A DNA stretch of 6,450 bases from Lawsonibacter sp. (GTDB lineage Bacteria; Bacillota; Clostridia; Oscillospirales; Oscillospiraceae), in contig JAAWLY010000125.1 of assembly GCA_022798155.1 (NCBI GenBank), positions 1 through 6,450 on the forward strand. The letters run 5' to 3'. Below, piece after piece: positions 1 through 5,208 of this stretch. Position 1 is the first letter of the stretch. Every line of letters begins with the position of its first letter. A program made the position numbers and the translations under genes. The notes beneath the pieces are model-generated. The model ran no database searches and was not told where the DNA came from. It saw nothing but the letters and a program-made list of their open reading frames with translations.

Positions 1-376
1 GGGCCACCCGGAGGCTGGCGGAGGAGAGGGGGCGCAGGTTGGCAATCGCCCCCTCCTGTAAATGGGCAGTGCCGCACAGGCCCAGACGATGCCCGCCAGG
101 GCAGGTGAGATAGCCCCGGCGAAGCTGGTCCAGCACCGCGTGAAGAGAGGCGTGGCTGGCGATTTCCACCAGCTGCTCCAGCTCTCCCGGCTCCACCGGG
201 CGCTCTCCCAGGGGGCGTTCCCCCTCTGGGAACACCACTGTCATGGGCCAGCCCGCCCGGAGGCGCAGCTCTTCCGCCCTGGCCTGCTCCGCCGGCGACA
301 GACAGAGGGCCTCCCGACGCAGCCGCTGGGGCAGCACCTGCACCGCCTGCTGGTATGCCCGGGCTCCCTGTTCCAT
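1..376 (-). CDS. spoIIIAA: Stage III sporulation protein AA, N-terminal part (cut by the left edge)
   Basis: This is the first 125 residues of SpoIIIAA, the cytoplasmic AAA-type ATPase of the SpoIIIA-SpoIIQ channel complex, which acts in the mother cell next to the engulfed forespore. The recognisable family block is at residues 70-125: ASLHAVLDQLRRGYLT, then CPGGHRLGLCGTA, then an NLRPLSSASLRVA segment. An ELRLRAG motif lies nearer the N-terminus (residues 35-41). The Walker A and B motifs of the family lie further along and would be beyond the window. The ATG at 376-374 is chosen because GGAGGT (385-390) stands 8 bases upstream. The frame is open to the left edge with no frameshift. The gene is divergent from thiN, and a sigma-E-like promoter sits immediately upstream, as expected for the first gene of a spoIIIA operon; the rest of the operon should continue to the left. 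Identification is from remembered family sequence, not a search. Confidence 0.9.
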   Translation of the reverse strand, partial: MEQGARAYQQAVQVLPQRLRREALCLSPAEQARAEELRLRAGWPMTVVFPEGERPLGERPVEPGELEQLVEIASHASLHAVLDQLRRGYLTCPGGHRLGLCGTAHLQEGAIANLRPLSSASLRVA

Positions 377-399
377 GCCTGTCCACCTCCTTTGCCCCA

Positions 400-429
400 A
401 TTCTATGGGGACAGGCCCGGGAATAGAAC
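400..429 (-). promoter_or_regulatory. Candidate sigma-E promoter of spoIIIAA
   Basis: On the minus strand the sequence reads GTTCTATT (429-422), a 14-base spacer, then CATAGAAT (407-400). The Bacillus sigma-E consensus, from memory, is roughly GTCATATT, 14-15 bases, CATACAAT, giving 6/8 and 7/8 matches at the expected spacing. Transcription would begin near 393, only about 17 bases before the spoIIIAA ATG and right at its ribosome binding site. The spoIIIA operon is a sigma-E regulon member in B. subtilis, which supports the assignment. The start site is not proven. Confidence 0.65.
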
Positions 430-452
430 CGGAATTTGAAAATCTCTCCGCC

Positions 453-481
453 TTGCATTGACCGGCGTTCTATGGTACAAT
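453..481 (+). promoter_or_regulatory. Candidate sigma-A promoter of thiN (extended -10)
   Basis: TTGCAT (453-458), a 17-base spacer and TACAAT (476-481), with TGG directly before the -10 forming an extended -10. The -35 matches poorly (3/6) but the -10 (5/6), the TGn element and the exact spacing are good. The transcript would start near 488, leaving a leader of about 27 bases, too short to hold a TPP riboswitch. The promoter is divergent from the sigma-E candidate at 400-429. Confidence 0.6.
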
Positions 482-514
482 TCCAAATATGAAGTTTCCA
501 GGAGGTCGTTTCCG

Positions 515-1180
515 ATGGAGAAGCGTGTTTGTTATGTAGTAGGGGCGCTGTCCCTGTCCCCCTCTCTCCGGCCCTGCCCCGCCGCCGGCGACTATGTGAT
601 CGCTGCTGACCGGGGATATGACGCGCTTATGGCCTATGGCGTAACCCCCGACCTGGCGGTGGGCGACTTTGACTCCCTGGGTTACACCCCCAACCACCCT
701 AACGTGATTTCGCTGCCTGTGGAGAAGGACGACACGGATATGCTCTTCGCCCTGCGCCGGGGGCTGGAGCTGGGTTACCGCCGGTTTGTGCTGCTGGGGG
801 GCGTGGGAGGGCGCCTGGAGCACACCCTGGCCAACCTCCAGCTGCTGGACTGGCTGACTCTCCGGGGGGCCCAGGGCTTTCTGGCGGGAGAAAAGACGGC
901 GGCCACCTGCCTGCGGGACGGGCAGGCCATCTCCTTCCCGCCGGAGCTGTCCGGCTTTCTGTCCGTGTTCTGCAACAGCGGAAGGGCGGAGGGGGTCACT
1001 CTGGAGGGGCTGAAATATCCCCTGGAGCGCTATACCCTCACCGGCGATTTTCCTCTGGGGGTGAGCAACGAATTTCTCGGCCGGCCGGCCCAGGTGTCGG
1101 TGGAGCGGGGCAGTCTGCTCCTGCTGTGGGAGGAGAAGGGGAACTTCTATTCCCAGCTGCCGAAACTATGGGCGGAATAG
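515..1180 (+). CDS. thiN: Thiamine pyrophosphokinase
   Basis: Transfers a pyrophosphate group from ATP to thiamine to make thiamine diphosphate in the cytoplasm, the last step of thiamine salvage. The 221-residue product is a normal length for the bacterial ThiN family. Family motifs are in order: AADRGYDAL (30-38), GVTPDLAVGDFDSL (42-55) with the acidic GDFDS metal/nucleotide site, EKDDTDMLFAL (70-80), and a glycine-rich GGVGGRLEHTLANL segment (95-108). A smaller beta domain follows, ending near a SLLLLW strand. The ATG at 515 is chosen over an in-frame ATG at 458 because GGAGGT (501-506) lies 8 bases upstream; the extra 19 residues of the longer version overlap the promoter and look non-coding. 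No terminator is evident after the stop, so transcripts may read into pfkA, although pfkA has its own promoter. In B. subtilis the orthologue is yloS/thiN. Confidence 0.93.
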   Translation: MEKRVCYVVGALSLSPSLRPCPAAGDYVIAADRGYDALMAYGVTPDLAVGDFDSLGYTPNHPNVISLPVEKDDTDMLFALRRGLELGYRRFVLLGGVGGRLEHTLANLQLLDWLTLRGAQGFLAGEKTAATCLRDGQAISFPPELSGFLSVFCNSGRAEGVTLEGLKYPLERYTLTGDFPLGVSNEFLGRPAQVSVERGSLLLLWEEKGNFYSQLPKLWAE

Positions 1181-1215
1181 GGCTCACATGTGGTAATTCT
1201 GACGGCCCCCGGTTC

Positions 1216-1244
1216 TTGACATTCCGCTGAAACGATGACATAAT
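1216..1244 (+). promoter_or_regulatory. Strong sigma-A promoter of pfkA
   Basis: A perfect -35 TTGACA (1216-1221), exactly 17 bases, then CATAAT (1239-1244, 5/6) with TGA just before it, giving an extended -10. Transcription is predicted near 1251, so the pfkA mRNA would carry a leader of about 60 bases containing the hairpin at 1262-1288. This is the best-matching housekeeping promoter in the window. Confidence 0.8.
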
Positions 1245-1261
1245 AGGGGTGCTTAAAACAG

Positions 1262-1288
1262 CCCGCCTCCGGGGCTGCCGGAGGCGGG
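1262..1288 (+). promoter_or_regulatory. Perfect 11-bp hairpin in the pfkA mRNA leader
   Basis: CCCGCCTCCGG (1262-1272) pairs with CCGGAGGCGGG (1278-1288) around a 5-base loop. No T-tract follows on the plus strand, so it is unlikely to be an ordinary terminator for thiN. It lies 5 bases before the pfkA ribosome binding site AAGGAGG (1294-1300). It could protect the 5' end of the mRNA from decay or influence translation. The 5' arm contains GCCTCC, which can pair with GGAGGC in the stem (1280-1285) or with GGAGGC of the Shine-Dalgarno region (1296-1301). The role is not known. Confidence 0.6.
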
Positions 1289-1310
1289 AATATAAGGAGG
1301 CAGTTGTACT

Positions 1311-2321
1311 ATGGGCGATAAAATTAGACGGATCGGCGTGCTGACCAGCGGCGGCGACGCCCCGGGCATGAACGCGGCGGTCCGGGCCGTGGTACGCACG
1401 GCAGTGGGCCAGGGCATCGAGTGTATCGGCATCCGGCGGGGCTGGAGCGGCCTGATTACCAGCGACTTTGTCCGGCTGGACGGCGCCAGCGTCAGCCGTA
1501 TCATCAACCGCGGCGGCACGATTCTGTATACCGCCCGGAGCCTTGAGTTCATGGAGGAGGAGGGCCGGGCCAAGGCTCTGGCCACCTGCAAGCTGCTGGG
1601 CCTGGACGGCATTGTGGCCATCGGCGGCGACGGCACCTTCCGGGGAGCGCTGGCCATCTCCCGCCAGGCCGCCAAAGACGGCATGGACCTCCAGGTGGTG
1701 GGCATCCCCGCCACCATCGACAACGACATTGGCTGCTCCCACTATACCATCGGCTTCGACTCCGCCTGCAACACCTGCATCGAGTGCATCGACAAGCTGC
1801 GGGACACCATGCAGTCCCACGAGCGCTGCTCCGTGGTAGAGGTTATGGGCCGCCACGCCGGCTATCTGGCCCTGTATGTGGGCATCTCCGTAGGGGCTAC
1901 CGCGGTACTCATCCCCGAGCGGCCGGTGGACTTTGAGCAGGATGTGATTGAAAATATCCGCCGGGCCCGTCTGGCGGGCACCACCCACTATATGATCGTG
2001 GTGGCCGAGGGAGCCGGCAAGGCCTTCTATATCGGCCAGCAGATCCACGAGACCATCGGCATCGACCCCCGGGTCACCGTGCTGGGCCACATCCAGCGGG
2101 GCGGCGCCCCCACCGCCCGGGACCGGGAGACCGCCAGCCGCATGGGCTATCTGGCCGTCCAGGCCCTGGCCGGGAAGAAGGGCAACCGCATTGTGGCCAT
2201 CGTAGACGGCCGGACCGTCGATCTGGATATGGAGGAGGCCCTGGCCATGACCAAGACCTTCCAGATGGACCGGTACGACATTCTGGAGGCCCTGACCAAC
2301 AACGGGGTCAGCCACATTTAA
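1311..2321 (+). CDS. pfkA: 6-phosphofructokinase
   Basis: Phosphorylates fructose 6-phosphate to fructose 1,6-bisphosphate, the committing step of glycolysis; normally a cytoplasmic tetramer. At 336 residues it has typical length. Visible motifs: LTSGGDAPGMNAAVR (11-25), GGT..YTAR (68-76), the nucleotide site GGDGT (105-109), the catalytic TIDND (135-139), SHERCSVVEVMGRHAG (169-184), AEGAG (232-236) and RVTVLGHIQRGG (254-265). Catalytic and substrate residues equivalent to E. coli D127, D129, R162, R171, E222, R243, H249 and R252 are all present. Gly108, the E. coli G104 equivalent, favours ATP as donor. Two oddities: the G124 position is Ala134 (PATIDND), and several allosteric-site residues are replaced (R54 to Gly58, D59 to Arg63, E187 to Thr197, K213 to Thr224). 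The start has AAGGAGG 10 bases upstream. It is flanked by its own promoter and terminator, so is probably mainly monocistronic. ATP dependence is likely, not proven. Confidence 0.95.
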   Translation: MGDKIRRIGVLTSGGDAPGMNAAVRAVVRTAVGQGIECIGIRRGWSGLITSDFVRLDGASVSRIINRGGTILYTARSLEFMEEEGRAKALATCKLLGLDGIVAIGGDGTFRGALAISRQAAKDGMDLQVVGIPATIDNDIGCSHYTIGFDSACNTCIECIDKLRDTMQSHERCSVVEVMGRHAGYLALYVGISVGATAVLIPERPVDFEQDVIENIRRARLAGTTHYMIVVAEGAGKAFYIGQQIHETIGIDPRVTVLGHIQRGGAPTARDRETASRMGYLAVQALAGKKGNRIVAIVDGRTVDLDMEEALAMTKTFQMDRYDILEALTNNGVSHI

Positions 2322-2330
2322 GCAGCACAG

Positions 2331-2363
2331 CGCCCGGACGGAATTTCCGCCCGGGCGTTTTTT
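2331..2363 (+). terminator. Intrinsic terminator of pfkA
   Basis: CGCCCGG (2331-2337) pairs with CCGGGCG (2351-2357), with an inner CGGAA/TTCCG extension separated by one A-C mismatch, followed directly by six T residues (2358-2363). It begins 9 bases after the pfkA stop codon. On the minus strand no T-run follows the stem, so it should act mainly on pfkA and not on the converging hslO operon. Confidence 0.93.
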
Positions 2364-2375
2364 GGCTCTACTCTA

Positions 2376-2400
2376 TAGGGGCGGATAATATCCGACCCTA
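2376..2400. repeat. 25-bp imperfect palindrome overlapping the hslO stop codon
   Basis: TAGGG (2376-2380) and CCCTA (2396-2400) are complementary ends, and CGGATA (2382-2387) faces TATCCG (2389-2394) around a central A; only G2381/A2395 mismatches. Eleven of twelve arm positions are symmetrical. The TAG stop of hslO is formed by the palindrome end. There is no T-tail on either strand, so it is not a classical terminator, though it may fold at the 3' end of the hslO mRNA. Its form resembles REP-like intergenic palindromes, but only one copy is visible here. Confidence 0.5.
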
Positions 2401-3276
2401 CATCTCGCTCAGCAGCTGCTCCAGCTCTTCCCCAGAGAAGTGGTACGCCCGGTCGCAGAATTGGCACGTCAGCTCCGCCTGGCCCTGCTCCGCGATCAGC
2501 TCGGACAGCTCCTTCCGTCCCATGCTGATTAGCGCCCGGGCCACCCGCTCCCGGGAGCAGTAACAGCGGTACTCCACCGGGTGCTTTTCCAGAATCTCCA
2601 GCTCAAAGTCCTTCAATACTGCCCGCAGTAGCCCCTCCCCATCCAGGCCCTCTGCCAGAGCGTGGCTGACGGAGACCATGCCGTGTACGCCGGCCTCGAT
2701 CTTTTCGATCATGTCCTCGCCGGCCCCGGGGAGAAGCTGGATGATATAGCCTCCGGCGGCGGTGACGCTCTGGTCCAGCCCCACCAGCACCCCCAGGGCG
2801 CAGGCGGTGGGGATCTGTTCACTCTCCACAAAGTACATGGCCAGATCGTCGGCAATCTCTCCGGAGAACAGGCCAACGGAACCCACATAGGGCTCCTTCA
2901 GGCCGATGTCTTTGATGACGGTGAGGGTGCCCTCCGTCCCCACAGCCCGGCCCACGTCCAGCTTGCCGGGGCGCTGTTCCATCAGCTCCACCTGGGGGTT
3001 CTGGACATAGCCCCGGACGTTGCCCTCCCAGTCCGAGACGGCCAAAATGGTGCCCAGGGGCCCGCCCCCTTTGATTTGCAGGGTGAGCGCCCCTTTCTCC
3101 TCCTTCAGCATGTCCCCCATCAGGGAGGCCCCCATCAGGGTGCGGCCCAGGGCGGCGGTGGCCATGGGGAGCAGCTTGTGGATGTTCCGGGCCCGCTCCA
3201 CAATATCCCGCCCTGTGACAGCCGCCGCCTTGACCAGGCCGTCGCTGGTAATCGCTCTGACAATTTCGTTGCTCAT
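2398..3276 (-). CDS. hslO: Hsp33 redox-regulated molecular chaperone
   Basis: Hsp33 is a cytoplasmic holdase chaperone switched on by oxidative unfolding: four cysteines bind zinc when reduced, then form disulfides under oxidation so that the protein binds unfolding clients. The 292-residue product is of normal length. The N-terminal domain carries family signatures such as LLPMATAALGRTLMGASLM and LQIKGGGPLGTI followed by a GNVRGYVQNP segment. The C-terminal zinc domain has all four cysteines, C238-Y-C240 and C271-Q-F-C274, i.e. the CxC...CxxC arrangement with 30 residues between pairs. It is the last gene of a minus-strand operon; its ATG lies 3 bases after the methyltransferase stop, and AAAGGA for its start lies inside the end of that gene, so translation is probably coupled. 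Its 3' end converges on pfkA and its stop codon lies in the 2376-2400 palindrome. Confidence 0.95.
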   Translation of the reverse strand: MSNEIVRAITSDGLVKAAAVTGRDIVERARNIHKLLPMATAALGRTLMGASLMGDMLKEEKGALTLQIKGGGPLGTILAVSDWEGNVRGYVQNPQVELMEQRPGKLDVGRAVGTEGTLTVIKDIGLKEPYVGSVGLFSGEIADDLAMYFVESEQIPTACALGVLVGLDQSVTAAGGYIIQLLPGAGEDMIEKIEAGVHGMVSVSHALAEGLDGEGLLRAVLKDFELEILEKHPVEYRCYCSRERVARALISMGRKELSELIAEQGQAELTCQFCDRAYHFSGEELEQLLSEM

Positions 3277-3279
3277 CGG

Positions 3280-4026
3280 TTATGCGTCCTTTCTCGCGGT
3301 AAAAAAGATGCGCTGCTCCTCCGCCCTGGGCGGACGCAGCTTTCGATCGCCAAAGGCCTTCACATTCCGAAAGCCCGCCTGCTCCAGCATGGTGGTCAGC
3401 TCAGGCACGGCATAGGCCCGCTCCCGGTGCAGCTCCTCCCCCCGCTCCCACTGGCCGGTGGCCCGGTTCAACCGGAAGATATCCATAAAATAGGAGCAGA
3501 TTTTCCGGGAGTACTCCGTGCGCCACACGCAGTAGGTGTCCTCCGTCTCATCCAGAAACACCTGGCCGTCCAGTCCCTCCAGCTTGGCGGGGGAGTTGAC
3601 GTCAAAGAGGAACAGTCCTCCGGGGGTCAGGAACAGGTGGATTCGTTCAAAGGCCTTCGCCAGTTTTTTGGGATCGGTGACGTAGTTGACGCTGTCCAGG
3701 CAGCAGACGCAGGCATCTACCGTGCCGTACAGGTCCAGCTTCTCCATGCTCTGGCACAAAAAGATGGGCTCGACGGGAGCAATGCCCCGGTTTTTCTCCG
3801 CCGCCTCCGCCAGCATCTCCGGCGAACGGTCCACCCCGATCATCTCGTAGCCCCGCAGGGCCAGCTCCCGGGTGAGAGAGCCGGTGCCACAGGCCAGGTC
3901 CAGTACGGTGTTTCCCGGCAGAGGATTTTTCCGAAAATGGGTTTCGATGTAGTCCGCCCAGGCGGGGTAGTTTACGTCGTAGGTAAGCCTGTCGTAGCAG
4001 CCGGCCAGAATGTCGTAGCTGCTCAT
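3280..4026 (-). CDS. Class I SAM-dependent methyltransferase, YqeM-like
   Basis: A 248-residue Rossmann-fold methyltransferase. SAM-binding motif I is VLDLACGTGSLT (41-52), and the acidic residue ending strand 2 that would hold the ribose hydroxyls is Asp66 in MIGVDRSPEML. A CCLDSVNYV segment and a GGLFLFDVNS strand follow, and the N-terminus YDILAGCYDRL is typical. The overall pattern, including the C-terminal RIFFTARK strand, closely resembles remembered B. subtilis YqeM, whose substrate is not known to me. The gene overlaps its upstream neighbour by four bases (ATGA, 4023-4026) and is followed 3 bases later by hslO, so all three are probably co-translated from one mRNA. No membrane segment or signal peptide is seen. 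A small-molecule or tRNA substrate is possible, but nothing in the sequence decides it. Confidence 0.88.
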   Translation of the reverse strand: MSSYDILAGCYDRLTYDVNYPAWADYIETHFRKNPLPGNTVLDLACGTGSLTRELALRGYEMIGVDRSPEMLAEAAEKNRGIAPVEPIFLCQSMEKLDLYGTVDACVCCLDSVNYVTDPKKLAKAFERIHLFLTPGGLFLFDVNSPAKLEGLDGQVFLDETEDTYCVWRTEYSRKICSYFMDIFRLNRATGQWERGEELHRERAYAVPELTTMLEQAGFRNVKAFGDRKLRPPRAEEQRIFFTARKDA

Positions 4027-4319
4027 TCTTCCGACTCCCGCAGGCGGGGGATAACCGCCTTATAGCCCCCCGCCCCGTAGTGCAGACAGCGGTTGACCCG
4101 GCTGATGGTGGCGCTGGAGGCCCCGGTTTTCTCCAGAATCTCGCTGTAAATCAGGCCCTTGTCCAGCAGGATCGCCACGTCAACGCGCTGGGCCATGGCC
4201 TTTAATTCAGAGACAGTACACAGATCTTCCAGGAAACGGCGGCACTCTTCCTCGTCCTGGATGCTGACGATGGCCCGGTACAGGGCGTCACTGCTCTGCT
4301 TGTCTAAAAATTTTGACAT
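4023..4319 (-). CDS. yerC: YerC/YecD-family TrpR-related DNA-binding protein
   Basis: A 98-residue all-helical protein of the Trp-repressor superfamily. The N-terminal helices are followed by VSELKAMAQRVDVAILL (36-52) and a helix-turn-helix at about 57-80: IYSEILEKTGASSATISRVN, then a CLHYGAGGY ending that is characteristic of this family. The recognition helix is ASSATISRVNRC. Family members are predicted transcription regulators, but the ligand and targets are not known to me; the name does not imply tryptophan control. It is the first gene of the operon, with AGGA (4331-4328) 8 bases before the ATG and a sigma-A promoter at 4353-4381. Its stop overlaps the methyltransferase start (ATGA). 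A first-position regulator could control its own operon (inference). Confidence 0.9.
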   Translation of the reverse strand: MSKFLDKQSSDALYRAIVSIQDEEECRRFLEDLCTVSELKAMAQRVDVAILLDKGLIYSEILEKTGASSATISRVNRCLHYGAGGYKAVIPRLRESEE

Positions 4320-4352
4320 ATCGCTATTCCTGCCTCTCTGCGGTTTTCCTCT

Positions 4353-4381
4353 ATTTTAACACACTGACTTAGAAAAGTAAA
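4353..4381 (-). promoter_or_regulatory. Candidate sigma-A promoter of the yerC-methyltransferase-hslO operon
   Basis: On the minus strand TTTACT (4381-4376), 17 bases, then TAAAAT (4358-4353, 5/6), with TGT just before it as an extended -10. It lies in the most AT-rich patch of the window, with A/T runs upstream that could serve as an UP element. Transcription should start near 4346, giving a leader of about 27 bases. Confidence 0.65.
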
Positions 4382-4383
4382 CT
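4356..4383 (+). promoter_or_regulatory. Weak candidate sigma-A promoter for the 4475-5131 gene
   Basis: TTAACA (4356-4361, 5/6), 16 bases, TAAACT (4378-4383, 4/6). It occupies almost the same bases as the minus-strand yerC promoter, so the two polymerases would compete if both are real. The leader would be about 85 bases. The match is only fair and could be chance in an AT-rich patch. Confidence 0.3.
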
Positions 4384-4474
4384 TAAAAAAGCAAAGAAAA
4401 CCGGGCGTTCCAAGGAGAAACACCTTCCGCAAGCCGCCGCATAGGATGGAGAAACAAGGACAGGAGGCGCTGAA

Positions 4475-5131
4475 ATGGAGGAGAGCGGACAGGTGTGCGT
4501 ACAGTGGGAGGAGCGGCGGCGCGCTATGACTCTGGAGGGGGAGCCGGTGCTGGAGTTCTCCCTGTCATGGCCCCGGATTGAGGGGGGCGGCCTGGGAGGC
4601 AGGTGGATCAGCCGGTACTATGCCCGTCTGGCCCAAAGCTGGCACCGGCGATGGGAGCGGGAGATCTATTGGCAGGCCTGTCTGGATCTGGCCGCCCGGC
4701 GGCAGGCGGCCCGACCCTTCGCACCCTGGCGGGGGGAGCTGTCCGGCCAGACCGTCCTGCTCCGGGACGGCCTGCTCAGCCTGCGGTTTTCCGGGCTGGA
4801 GGTCCGGGGGGACGGCCGTCCCCTCCGGGTCCGCTGGGGGGAGGTGTGGAACCTCCGGGAGGGGGCGCCCGCCCCCTTAAAAACCCTGTTTCCCGGGGAG
4901 AGGGGCTGGCGCGGCCGGCTGTGGCAGGCCCTGGTTCGCCAGGGGGAAGCTCTCCGTCAGGGGGGCGGGTGCTTCCTGGACGGCGACTGGGTGAAAAAGG
5001 CTCGGGCCGCCCACCCTCTGCGGGATTGGTGCCTGACGGAGACGGGGGTGGAGGTCTGCCTGCCCCAGTGCGCCGCCGCCCCCGCCGCCGAGGGGTGCCC
5101 GGTGTTCTCCCTCCCCCTGGGGCCGGACTGA
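4475..5131 (+). CDS. Small protein resembling DUF4163/DUF3298 (PdaC/RsiV-like) domains
   Basis: A 218-residue protein of unknown role. After a short beta region, residues 32-68 (WPRIEGG..., RWISRYYARLAQSWHRRW, then a Y-W-Q-A helix end) look like the strand-helix unit of DUF4163. Residues 95-140 are beta-rich with a degenerate R.LRVRWGEVWNLREG turn and a KTLFPGERG stretch where DUF3298 proteins have a 'L.dlF' motif. The C-terminal segment 184-215 (DWCLTETGVEVCLPQCA, then CPVFSLPL) matches the usual domain ending. These domains are normally extracytoplasmic, as in the PdaC deacetylase and the RsiV anti-sigma factor, yet no signal peptide or membrane helix is visible here. The start is supported by AGGAGG (4462-4467) 7 bases upstream. 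The domain call is from pattern memory and moderately sure; the function is unknown. Confidence 0.8.
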   Translation: MEESGQVCVQWEERRRAMTLEGEPVLEFSLSWPRIEGGGLGGRWISRYYARLAQSWHRRWEREIYWQACLDLAARRQAARPFAPWRGELSGQTVLLRDGLLSLRFSGLEVRGDGRPLRVRWGEVWNLREGAPAPLKTLFPGERGWRGRLWQALVRQGEALRQGGGCFLDGDWVKKARAAHPLRDWCLTETGVEVCLPQCAAAPAAEGCPVFSLPLGPD

Positions 5132-5135
5132 CAGA

Positions 5136-5169
5136 AGGAGCGGACGCCGCAGAAACGGCGTCCGCTCCT
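5136..5169. terminator. Probable bidirectional terminator between convergent genes
   Basis: AGGAGCGGACGCCG (5136-5149) and CGGCGTCCGCTCCT (5156-5169) form a perfect 14-bp stem with a 6-base loop, starting 5 bases after the stop of the upstream plus-strand gene and 40 bases past the stop of the minus-strand gene. The tails are pyrimidine-rich (CTTCCTGTATT on plus, TCTGTC on minus) rather than clean T-runs, so termination may be less efficient than at 2331-2363. Confidence 0.72.
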
Positions 5170-5208
5170 CTTCCTGTATTCTCCCGCCCAGAGAGCGGGG
5201 ACACATCT

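Noticed and set aside
62..439. Plus-strand 125-codon open frame
   Set aside because: It lies antisense to spoIIIAA, whose minus-strand frame has clear family motifs and a proper ribosome binding site; the open plus frame reflects high GC at third positions.
1185..1192. CACATGTG palindrome after thiN
   Set aside because: Only 8 bases and without extension; too short to distinguish from chance.
1262..1288. Hairpin as a rho-independent terminator of thiN
   Set aside because: No T-run follows on the plus strand (AATATAAGG), and it lies downstream of the strong pfkA promoter, so it is better read as a leader element.
1038..2315. Minus-strand 425-codon open frame opposite thiN end and pfkA
   Set aside because: It mirrors strongly conserved pfkA; its product is rich in Gly, Ala, His, Asp and Val repeats typical of antisense GC-rich frames and shows no domain.
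2662..4065. Plus-strand 467-codon open frame
   Set aside because: It is antisense to hslO and the methyltransferase, both recognised by motif, and it spans two unrelated genes with a biased Gly/His/Gln composition.
4440..4447. CATAGGAT as a sigma-E -10 for the 4475-5131 gene
   Set aside because: No acceptable -35 is found 14-15 bases upstream.
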